This document shows, in pieces, positions 8,473 to 14,783 of a DNA stretch of 14,783 nt. Position numbers and translations under genes: made by a program. The DNA comes from JAKEHZ01 sp035280505 (GTDB taxonomy: Bacteria > Acidobacteriota > Blastocatellia > RBC074): positions 1-14,783 of the forward strand of contig DATEFT010000656.1 in the NCBI GenBank assembly GCA_035280505.1. Reading direction: 5' to 3'. How positions within the stretch are numbered: the first letter of the stretch is position 1; each line of letters opens with the position of its first letter. The notes beneath the pieces were generated by a model. That model saw nothing but the letters and a program-made list of their open reading frames with translations, had not been told where the DNA came from and searched no databases.

Positions 8473-11400
8473 TTAGGGTATTTTGCCTCGATGGCGGCTG
8501 GCGCTGCAATAGGCTGTCGGTTCTTCGCCCAGTTTATATCGCTTTCGCACCGGATTAGGACAGACCCCCTCGACCGCGAGGAGCCCCGTCTCGGAGCAGA
8601 TCTCCAGCGTGAAATATCGGTTGGGTTGCCGCGTCGAGGGCGACGCGCCCACCGCCACCGGTGGAGCCGGTGGTTTCGGGGTCGGGGTCGACACCGGTAT
8701 CGGAGTCGGTTCCGGTCTCGGAGGCGGCGTCGGAGTGGGCCGGTTTACTCGCGGGCTCTCGACTTTGACCGGCTCCTTGACGGGCTCTTTGACCGGTTCC
8801 TTGGGTGGCTCCTTGACGGTTCGGGGCCGGAGCGCGGCTTCCGGAGTCGGTCTGACGATCGGCGGCCTGGTCGGAGCCGGCGACGGTCTGGTGGAGGATC
8901 GACGCATCTCCGCCGGCGGAGTCCGGCTGGAGGCATCCTCCTCCGAACGATATTCGCCGGTCGAACGTCCCTTGGGTTTCAACCCGCCGGCGGCCCAGGG
9001 AGTCGGGCTGGCCCCGGGTTTGGACGGATCGGACGTAAAGCCCATGGCGGAGACGAATTTTCTGAAGAATGAGGGGCGCTCATTCGTGACTTTGGGCGTC
9101 ACCTGCGGGGTCGCCTTGGACCTGTTTTTTCGCGCCTCTTCGGGTAAGGGGATCATCTCGTCGTCGAGGCCCGTCACGGTCTGATCATTGTTGGAAGGGC
9201 GCGGCGTCGGAGCCGGGCGCGTGGGATCCATGCTGCTCGGATCGGTGTCGGGAACCGTCGAGTCCGACGGCGGTTCGCTGTCGGGTCCCGTTCCTCTCAG
9301 AAAGATTTCGTGACGCACGTTCGGATCGCCCGACGCGGCGGGCTGACCGGTGGTGGGATCGATGTCGTAGGTGATCAGCCCTTCCTGAGGCGGTTCGAAC
9401 CGGCCGCCCAATTCCGGACGGATTTGCAGCGCCCGGATCATAAAGTCGGCCCAGATCGGGGCCGCCGTCGCGCCGCCCGTCAACACGATATCCGCGTTGT
9501 CGTCGAATCCGACCCAGACCACGCAGACCAGGTTCGGCGTATATCCGGCGAACCAGCCGTCGCGTGAGGTTCCGGTCTTCCCGGCGGCCGTCCCCTGAAA
9601 GCCCATCTGCCGCACCTTGGTCCCGGTGCCCCGATTGATCACGTCCTCCATAATCGAGGTCATGATGTAGGCCACCTGCGGAGTCATGACTTCGCGCGTC
9701 TCGGTCCTCGATTCGAAGAGCGTCGTGCCGTCCTTGCTCGTCACCCGTTTGATGGCGATGGGCAGGGCCCGGCGACCCTGGTTGGCGAAGGACGTGTAGG
9801 CGGAGGTCACCTGAAGCGGAGTCGCTTCTCCGGTTCCCAGGGCGATCGAGGGGTAGGGCGGAACTTTGGGGAACCCGGCCCGCTCGGCGAATCTCTGGAC
9901 TTGCGGAAAACCGATTCGCTGGGCGATCTCGACGGCGATCACGTTCTTGGACTTGACCAGCGCGTCCCGCGCCGTCAGCGGTCTCATCTCGTAGTTGTCG
10001 CCGAAATTGCCCGGATCGTAGACCCGGCCGTCGTATTCGAACGTGTGCGGTTCATCGTTGAACATCGAGGCCGGAGTGATCGCGATCGCCGGCTCGTCGC
10101 GGCCCAGTTCCAGACCCGCGGCATAGACGAAGGGTTTGAACGCCGAGCCCGGTTGACGTTTGGCATCGGTGGCCCGGTTGAGCTGGCTGGAGGCGTAGTC
10201 CCGTCCGCCGACCATGGCGAGAATCTCTCCGGTCTTCGGATTTATCGCGACCAGCGCCGCCTGCAGCCCGGCGGTGCCTCCTTTGCGGCGAGCCAGCAAG
10301 CGCTCGACCTCGGTCATATTCTTCAGCACCGCCTGGTAGGCCACGCGCTGCAGGTTCAGATCGACCGTCGAATAGACGCGCATCGAACGCTGCATCTGAC
10401 CGTCGGCATACTGGCTCTCGATCTGGCGCATCAGGTAATCGATGAAGTACGGCGCATCGGAGGCATCGACGCCGCTCGCTTTCGGGATCACTCCCAGGGG
10501 CAGGCGTTTGGCCGCGTCGGCCGCGGCCGGGTCGATCTTCTCCGATTCGACCATGGCCTTCAGCACCATGTTGCGGCGCTCCAGCGTACGTTCGGGATTG
10601 CTGTACGGCGAGAAGTAGTTGGGCCGTTGGATGATCCCCGCCAGCATGGCCGATTCGGCCAGCGAGAGGCTGGAGATATCCTTGCCGAAATAGGCGCGGG
10701 CGGCCTGGCCGAACCCGTTGATCGAGAACCCTCCGCGTTGGCCCAGGTAGATCTGGTTGCAGTACATGGCCATGATCTCCTCTTTGCTCAATCGCTGTTC
10801 GAGGAGGATCGACATGTAGGCCTCGGAGAGTTTGCGTTTGAGCGTCCGCTCCGGTTTGAGGAAGAAATTTTTGACCAACTGCTGGGTGATCGAACTGCCG
10901 CCCTCGCGAAATTCCCCCGTCTGATAATCGCGAATCAGCGCCCGCGTGATGCCGCGCCAATTGATGCCGGGGTGTTCGAAGAACTGGCGATCCTCGATGG
11001 CGACGATCCCGTCGACCAGCGTTTGCGGAAGATCTTTATACTCGATATTCTTGCGCTTCTCGCGCTCCTGGTTGATGACCGAGGAGATCAGTTCCGGTTC
11101 GACCTGCGCCTGTTCCAGCCGCTGCCGGGTATCGATGTCGGAGATCGCCTGAATCATGTTCCCGTCGCGCCCGAAGATCACCCGCAGACTGTGAAAGGCC
11201 TTGAGCCCGTCGATGATCGCGTCGCTGCCCGGATAGATCTCGACGGAGTTGCCTTTGACGGCAAACTGCCCGCGTTTGTCGTTCTGAGAGGTTCCACGTT
11301 CCAGGTACCCGACGCTTCGCAGGTGGGTCAACAGGGTATTGAGCCGCATGCCGGAACCGTTGTAGAGATTGAGCGGGGCCGCATAGATTCCCGACGAGCG

Positions 11401-11592
11401 AACGAAATTCTCCCCCCGGAGCCGCGCGTCGATGATCTGCGTGTAAAGATTATAGTAATAGAAAAGTATCCCGACCACGATCATCGAAATAATGAGCACC
11501 GGGGCCATGACGAAGCGGGACGTCGCCGCATCGAACGTCCGGCGGACCGGAGCCTCGCGCCAGGTCGTGTACATTTCCTTTATTTTGGCCAT
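8473..11592 (-). CDS. Class A penicillin-binding protein (bifunctional transglycosylase/transpeptidase)
   Basis: Protein of 1039 residues that polymerises and cross-links peptidoglycan in the periplasm. Order: cytoplasmic tail; transmembrane helix (about 29-48); UB2H-like domain (about 65-122, IYAAPLNLYNGSG and GNSVEIYPG), typical of PBP1B proteins; glycosyltransferase GT51 with catalytic Glu200 in EDRQFFEHPG and GGSSITQQLVKNFFL near 225-240; transpeptidase with Ser483-x-x-Lys486 (SAFK), Ser548-Lys-Asn550 and Lys672-Thr-Gly. After the transpeptidase come some 230 residues rich in Pro, Thr, Arg and Lys, then a compact Cys-containing tail (C999, C1011, C1029, H1034). With 1039 residues it is longer than the usual 750-900, and the extra length is in that extension. 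The start ATG is supported by AGAGGA 7 bases upstream (11600-11605). The transpeptidase half also resembles PBP1A, so no mrcA/mrcB symbol is given. Confidence 0.97.
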   Translation of the reverse strand: MAKIKEMYTTWREAPVRRTFDAATSRFVMAPVLIISMIVVGILFYYYNLYTQIIDARLRGENFVRSSGIYAAPLNLYNGSGMRLNTLLTHLRSVGYLERGTSQNDKRGQFAVKGNSVEIYPGSDAIIDGLKAFHSLRVIFGRDGNMIQAISDIDTRQRLEQAQVEPELISSVINQEREKRKNIEYKDLPQTLVDGIVAIEDRQFFEHPGINWRGITRALIRDYQTGEFREGGSSITQQLVKNFFLKPERTLKRKLSEAYMSILLEQRLSKEEIMAMYCNQIYLGQRGGFSINGFGQAARAYFGKDISSLSLAESAMLAGIIQRPNYFSPYSNPERTLERRNMVLKAMVESEKIDPAAADAAKRLPLGVIPKASGVDASDAPYFIDYLMRQIESQYADGQMQRSMRVYSTVDLNLQRVAYQAVLKNMTEVERLLARRKGGTAGLQAALVAINPKTGEILAMVGGRDYASSQLNRATDAKRQPGSAFKPFVYAAGLELGRDEPAIAITPASMFNDEPHTFEYDGRVYDPGNFGDNYEMRPLTARDALVKSKNVIAVEIAQRIGFPQVQRFAERAGFPKVPPYPSIALGTGEATPLQVTSAYTSFANQGRRALPIAIKRVTSKDGTTLFESRTETREVMTPQVAYIMTSIMEDVINRGTGTKVRQMGFQGTAAGKTGTSRDGWFAGYTPNLVCVVWVGFDDNADIVLTGGATAAPIWADFMIRALQIRPELGGRFEPPQEGLITYDIDPTTGQPAASGDPNVRHEIFLRGTGPDSEPPSDSTVPDTDPSSMDPTRPAPTPRPSNNDQTVTGLDDEMIPLPEEARKNRSKATPQVTPKVTNERPSFFRKFVSAMGFTSDPSKPGASPTPWAAGGLKPKGRSTGEYRSEEDASSRTPPAEMRRSSTRPSPAPTRPPIVRPTPEAALRPRTVKEPPKEPVKEPVKEPVKVESPRVNRPTPTPPPRPEPTPIPVSTPTPKPPAPPVAVGASPSTRQPNRYFTLEICSETGLLAVEGVCPNPVRKRYKLGEEPTAYCSASRHRGKIP
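8767..8814 (-). repeat. Four 12-bp tandem units encoding Lys-Glu-Pro-Val/Pro
   Basis: Four consecutive 12-base units in the penicillin-binding protein gene encode KEPP, KEPV, KEPV and KEPV. Codon third positions differ between units, so the copies are not identical at DNA level. They sit in the low-complexity extension and could vary in number between strains. Confidence 0.8.
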
Positions 11593-11674
11593 TTAGAAAT
11601 CCTCTGGTAGCCAATGGTAGTCAAAAAGTGATTACCAATTAAAACTGAACGAGCAATTACGAGCAATAGTTCTG

Positions 11675-11680
11675 ATTATA
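11675..11680 (-). promoter_or_regulatory. Possible -10 box (TATAAT) for the penicillin-binding protein gene
   Basis: An exact TATAAT on the minus strand lies 82 bases upstream of the ATG, in an AT-rich intergenic stretch. No convincing -35 hexamer is found at 16-18 bases (the best is TTCCCT-like), so the call rests on the -10 box alone. Confidence 0.35.
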
Positions 11681-11767
11681 GTTGAATCAATCTGGTTAGG
11701 GAAAACCTATCGCAATAAAAGTAGGGGGGACGCTAATCCAAGCTTTATGACCCAGATCTGGGCTATT

Positions 11768-11838
11768 TTCAAGCGCGGAACGCGCCGAAGACGCTAAAAT
11801 CGATCAATTTAGCGTCTTCGGCGCGTTCCACGCTTGAA
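11768..11838. repeat. Near-perfect 31-bp-arm hairpin (copy D, variant type)
   Basis: Arms 11768-11798 and 11808-11838 are reverse complements at 30 of 31 positions, with a 9-base loop. The core is AAGACGCT / AGCGTCTT flanked by GGCGCG, related to but distinct from copies A-C. It begins 24 bases downstream of the TPR gene stop codon. No T-run follows on the minus strand. It may cap the 3' end of the TPR transcript or belong to the same repeat family. Confidence 0.88.
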
Positions 11839-11862
11839 GTAATGGATGAATCCGGAACCCGG

Positions 11863-13749
11863 TCAGTTCTTGACGCTACCGCCGCCGGTCGCCGGAGTCA
11901 GCACGGGCGGCGCGATCTGCCAACCGGAGAGCGATTCCCGGTAAGCCTCGATCGCTTTCTGTTTGTCGCCGAGCGACGAGTAGACGCCGGCCAGCAACGC
12001 CTTGGTCGAGGTCACGCGCTCCTTGTCGCCCAGGGTCTGATAAAGCTTGAGCGCCTCCTCGAAATTGTCCCGCGCTTTCGGCTTCTCCTGGAGGGCCGAA
12101 TAGATCTCTCCGAGACTGGAGAGCGTGCCGGCGATGCGCGGCTTGTCTTCCAGCGTTCGCGCCAGCGCCAACGATTGCTGGTAGTTTTCCGACGATTTTC
12201 GCAGTTCGCCGAGAACCGAATAGACCAGCCCCAGGTTGCCGAGCGTGATGGCCTCGCCCCGTTTGTCGCCGATGACGCGTCTCAACTCCAGCGCCTGGGT
12301 GTAGCATTCGATGGCGCGCGGCAACTCGTCGGTGTTGAAATAGAGGCCGGCCAGATTATTGAGGGTGACGGCTTCGCCGCGTTTATCGCCGCTGATCCGT
12401 CGCAACGGCAGCGCCTCGAGATAGAGTTTGATGGCCACGTCTCGCCGGTCGAGCGCCGCGTTGAGACTGGCGATGTCGCTCAAGGTCGTGGCCTGGCTGC
12501 GCCGATCGTTGATGGCCTGCCACAACGGGAGGGCCTGGGTGTAGAGACTGAGCGCGCGCTCCTTCTGTCCCACCAGATCGGCGATGAAACCGAGATTGCT
12601 GAGCGTGACCGCTTCGCCCTGTTTGTCGTTGGCCGCTCGCCAGAGCGGCAGCGCCTCCTGGTAGAACTCGATCGCTTTCTGCGGCTGGTTCGCCCGAGCC
12701 GCGAGACTTCCCAGCGCGTTGAGCGCCGACGCCTCGCCGCCCTTGTCGTTGGCGTTCCGCCAGCGCAGGGCCGCCTGCTGATAGATATCGAAGGCTTTCT
12801 CGGGCTGACTCTGTTCCTCGTAGAGTTTGCCCAGGTTCAAGAGAGTCGCGGCCTCGCGCGAACCGGAGAAGAGACCATCACTGGTCTGGCGGACGAGCCC
12901 GCTGGTCTGGATGATCAACCGCGCCTGGTTGAAATAGTCTTGCGCCTGTTTCTTATCGCCCAGCGCATTATGGATGCGACCGATCTGCGTCAGCACCGAG
13001 GCTTCGCTGGTTCGATCTCCGGTCGCCCGCCAGAGCGGCAGCGACTGCTGATAGTAACCGATTGCCTGCTGCCGGTCTCCGAGCGTATCGCTGATCGAGG
13101 CGATCTGGTTGAGCGTGGTGGCGATCTCGCGCGGCTCGCTCAATCCTCCCGCGCCCCTCAGGGCGCGCAGCGCCTCCTCGTACCTGCTCATGGCCTCGCG
13201 CCAGGCCTGCGTCGTCCCCTGATTCCGCAGTCTCTCGGCCTCGGCCAAACGCTGTTTGGCATAGGTCCGGTACTGCTCCGGGGAGAGGCTGGCGCGCCAG
13301 GCGTCCAGGTTGGCTTCGAGGTTGTAGTCGGTCGGCGCGATGATGCGATACGAATAGTCGTACAGGCCTTCGAGGGACGGATTGGGCAGGGCGGGAACGA
13401 TCAGACGGAAAGAGTTCTTGTCCAGGTGCTCGGGGCTCTCCGTGGATTCCACCGCCGCGATCTTGTCGGTCGCATCCTTAGTCGCATCTTTATCGGAGGC
13501 CTCCGGATCCGCGCCCGGCTTGCGAAATGTGCTTTTTTGAATCTTGGGGACCGAGCGTTTGCCGCCCTCTTTCTTCGTCGCCTTCTTGGAGGGCTTGGCC
13601 TCGGCCGCGAGCTCTCCCTCGCCAGGATTCGACGAGGCGGGCGCTTGATTTTGCGCGCTGACGCTGGCACAAAGAACGAAGACTAAGATCGAGAGCAGAC
13701 CACAAAAACGCCGGTATGGTGCTCGTTGATTGAAAGGGACATTGGTCAT
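11863..13749 (-). CDS. Secreted tetratricopeptide-repeat protein
   Basis: Protein of 628 residues. A signal peptide (about 14-33, hydrophobic core LLSILVFVLCASVSA) suggests export to the periplasm. A Lys-rich low-complexity segment follows (about 45-70), then a non-repeat region (about 100-150) and about ten to eleven TPR units of 40 residues (about 160-610). Units follow a pattern such as GEAVTLNNLAGLY, AIECYTQALELRR, and end in GDK or NDK. The array stops a few residues before the C-terminus (PPVLTPATGGGSVKN). TPR arrays bind protein partners; no catalytic domain is seen. In related bacteria similar arrays often precede a CHAT peptidase domain, which is missing here. No Shine-Dalgarno sequence is seen before the ATG, but this is the only start that includes the signal peptide. 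Partner and role are unknown. Confidence 0.93.
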   Translation of the reverse strand: MTNVPFNQRAPYRRFCGLLSILVFVLCASVSAQNQAPASSNPGEGELAAEAKPSKKATKKEGGKRSVPKIQKSTFRKPGADPEASDKDATKDATDKIAAVESTESPEHLDKNSFRLIVPALPNPSLEGLYDYSYRIIAPTDYNLEANLDAWRASLSPEQYRTYAKQRLAEAERLRNQGTTQAWREAMSRYEEALRALRGAGGLSEPREIATTLNQIASISDTLGDRQQAIGYYQQSLPLWRATGDRTSEASVLTQIGRIHNALGDKKQAQDYFNQARLIIQTSGLVRQTSDGLFSGSREAATLLNLGKLYEEQSQPEKAFDIYQQAALRWRNANDKGGEASALNALGSLAARANQPQKAIEFYQEALPLWRAANDKQGEAVTLSNLGFIADLVGQKERALSLYTQALPLWQAINDRRSQATTLSDIASLNAALDRRDVAIKLYLEALPLRRISGDKRGEAVTLNNLAGLYFNTDELPRAIECYTQALELRRVIGDKRGEAITLGNLGLVYSVLGELRKSSENYQQSLALARTLEDKPRIAGTLSSLGEIYSALQEKPKARDNFEEALKLYQTLGDKERVTSTKALLAGVYSSLGDKQKAIEAYRESLSGWQIAPPVLTPATGGGSVKN

Positions 13750-14007
13750 ATTTAAAAGATGTCCTTGAATGACGCGCAGCCTCAGAAAAACCAGGGCAGA
13801 ATGATTGTTTGGGGATCCATTGAACTAATAAATATACGCGGCTCGATTATTAATTGGATCTCTCAGCGCTCATCGTCATCTATGACCTCAAAGGGCAGCA
13901 CCGAAGATGACAGTAAAGGCGCAACAGACAAGGAAGAGAATCTCTGCGATTATTCTTTCTTAAAACTATTGCGCCTTATATCTTTCACCGCTTCATTACG
14001 AAGGTGG

Positions 14008-14031
14008 AACTCGGTTATTGCTCACCGAGTT
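14008..14031 (-). terminator. Hairpin over the end of the outer-membrane protein gene
   Basis: AACTCGGT (14008-14015) and ACCGAGTT (14024-14031) make an 8-bp stem with an 8-base loop that contains the last codons and part of the TAA stop. No T-run follows, so any termination role is uncertain. The rest of the gap to the TPR gene (13750-14007) is AT-rich and holds only a 9-bp inverted repeat, AAGGCGCAA (13916-13924) and TTGCGCCTT (13969-13977). Confidence 0.3.
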
Positions 14032-14671
14032 TCACAACCACGCCCGTGGAGATGCGGAGATTGTACTGATTGGTGGTCGTCGTCGTGGCCGTGATCTGTC
14101 CATTGTTGCTCTGGACGGCATTGGTCACACCGCCGACGTTGAGCCGGGTCATGATCAGGTCACCCTGGACGGCACGCAGCGCAATCCGCTCGGTGATGTT
14201 GTAGTCGAGACCGCCGCCGAGACCAAACGCAAACTGCTTCTGATTGTTGTTGTTGTTGGCCACGGTCGCTTGCACGTTGTTGTTGACGCCCTGACGGATG
14301 AATCCGAACAGCGCGTGAGCGAACGGCGTCACTTTCTCGTTTCCGCGGTAGGTGATAGTCGGTCCGAACAGGAAGAGGTAGGTCCGAGTGTTCCGCTGAG
14401 CGGCTTGGTTGTTGTTGTTGTCGAAGCTGAAGCTCAGATCGCCAGTCGCGCCCAACCAAGAGTTGAAGTTGTAATTGACGGACGTCGCAAAGCCGTTCAA
14501 ATCCCGATCACCATTCGTAATCCCGGTCGCAGTATTCTGTTGGCCGGTAATGTCGCGATCCAGACGCAGAAATGAGTAACCGCCGAATGCTTCAATCCGC
14601 GGGGCCTCCTGAGCTTGCGCAAGGAGCGGCAATGCCAGCAGTAGTGCAAGAACAGAAATCACTTTTTGCAT
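14015..14671 (-). CDS. Small outer-membrane beta-barrel protein
   Basis: Protein of 218 residues with a clear signal peptide (about 1-20, LALLLALPLLAQAQ) and a mature part starting EAPRIEAFGGYSFLRLD, the usual opening strand of the OmpA/Opa-like barrel superfamily (OMP_b-brl type). Alternating strands follow (for example SVNYNFNSWLGATGDLSFSF, YLFLFGPTITYRG, FAFGLGGGLDYNIT, YNLRISTGVVVKL), consistent with an eight-stranded barrel in the outer membrane. Between strands there are runs of four to five asparagines and one of five threonines, placed where loops are expected. There is no OmpA peptidoglycan-binding domain. The last residue is Gln, not the aromatic that often ends a barrel. The ATG has an exact AGGAGG five bases upstream, which suggests strong expression. 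The function is unknown beyond membrane structure. Confidence 0.9.
   Translation of the reverse strand: MQKVISVLALLLALPLLAQAQEAPRIEAFGGYSFLRLDRDITGQQNTATGITNGDRDLNGFATSVNYNFNSWLGATGDLSFSFDNNNNQAAQRNTRTYLFLFGPTITYRGNEKVTPFAHALFGFIRQGVNNNVQATVANNNNNQKQFAFGLGGGLDYNITERIALRAVQGDLIMTRLNVGGVTNAVQSNNGQITATTTTTNQYNLRISTGVVVKLGEQ
14244..14258 (-). repeat. TTG trinucleotide run encoding polyasparagine
   Basis: Five TTG units on the plus strand correspond to AAC/AAT-type codons giving NNNNN in a predicted loop of the barrel protein. Any gain or loss of units keeps the frame. Confidence 0.75.
14408..14419 (-). repeat. Second trinucleotide run encoding polyasparagine
   Basis: Four GTT units on the plus strand encode NNNN after SFSFD, in another predicted loop of the barrel protein. 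A shorter three-unit run encodes NNN in the VNNNVQ segment. Confidence 0.7.
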
Positions 14672-14676
14672 AAAGT

Positions 14677-14682
14677 CCTCCT
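14677..14682 (-). promoter_or_regulatory. Consensus Shine-Dalgarno site of the barrel protein gene
   Basis: AGGAGG on the minus strand lies five bases before the ATG at 14671. It is the strongest ribosome binding site in the window and fixes the start. The remaining bases to the right edge hold a short GCTTG/CAAGC palindrome (14758-14770) and no promoter that I can assign with confidence. Confidence 0.8.
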
Positions 14683-14783
14683 AACGTTTGCCTTGTTTAC
14701 CTTGGTTATGGGGCGATCCGTGATTGTCAGATAAGCATTACGCCTAGAGCATAACCTGCTTGAGACAAGCACATTGATAGAAG

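Noticed and set aside
9901..11610. 569-codon plus-strand frame opposite the penicillin-binding protein
   Set aside because: Antisense shadow without known motifs; the minus frame has all catalytic motifs of a class A PBP.
11842..13686. 614-codon plus-strand frame opposite the TPR gene
   Set aside because: Its repeated pattern is the complement of the 120-bp TPR units; composition is Arg-rich and no signal peptide is present.
13759..14094. 111-codon plus-strand frame in the TPR/barrel spacer
   Set aside because: No ribosome binding site, no recognisable domain, and its end overlaps the barrel gene antisense. I treat the spacer as non-coding.

Overview
The window reads as a piece of a GC-rich, Gram-negative bacterial chromosome. 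The closest overall match I can suggest is Acidobacteriota (Blastocatellia-like), but this is an inference from gene style: a hybrid kinase with a double propeller, an outer-membrane barrel protein, long tandem TPR proteins, an archaeal-type ornithine cyclodeaminase, and palindromes in the intergenic spaces. No rRNA, tRNA or marker gene is present to settle it.

All six genes lie on the minus strand and are transcribed from right to left. They are separated by 174-270 bases, so they look like single transcription units rather than an operon. From right to left: a small outer-membrane beta-barrel protein (14671-14015); a secreted TPR repeat protein (13749-11863); a class A penicillin-binding protein with a UB2H-like domain and a long proline-rich C-terminal extension (11592-8473); a membrane-anchored fusion of a di-heme cytochrome c peroxidase and a parallel beta-helix (8298-5989); a giant hybrid sensor kinase with two periplasmic propellers, Y_Y_Y, TM, PAS, HisKA, HATPase and two receivers (5747-1386); and an ornithine cyclodeaminase of the TIGR00300 (LOR/SDH) family whose last few codons fall off the left edge (1207-1).

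Five of the six proteins act at or outside the inner membrane (cell-wall synthesis, periplasmic redox, sensing, outer membrane). There is no sign that they form one pathway. No stretch above 300 bases lacks a gene.

The structure not explained by genes is a set of imperfect palindromes just downstream of stop codons in four of the five intergenic spaces. Three share a core (CGTCTTCCGC) and one 58-base design, as an intact, an expanded and a half copy. The fourth is a near-perfect 31-bp-arm hairpin of related but different sequence. The most interesting protein is the peroxidase/beta-helix fusion. I see no mobile element gene, CRISPR array, phage gene or defence system.
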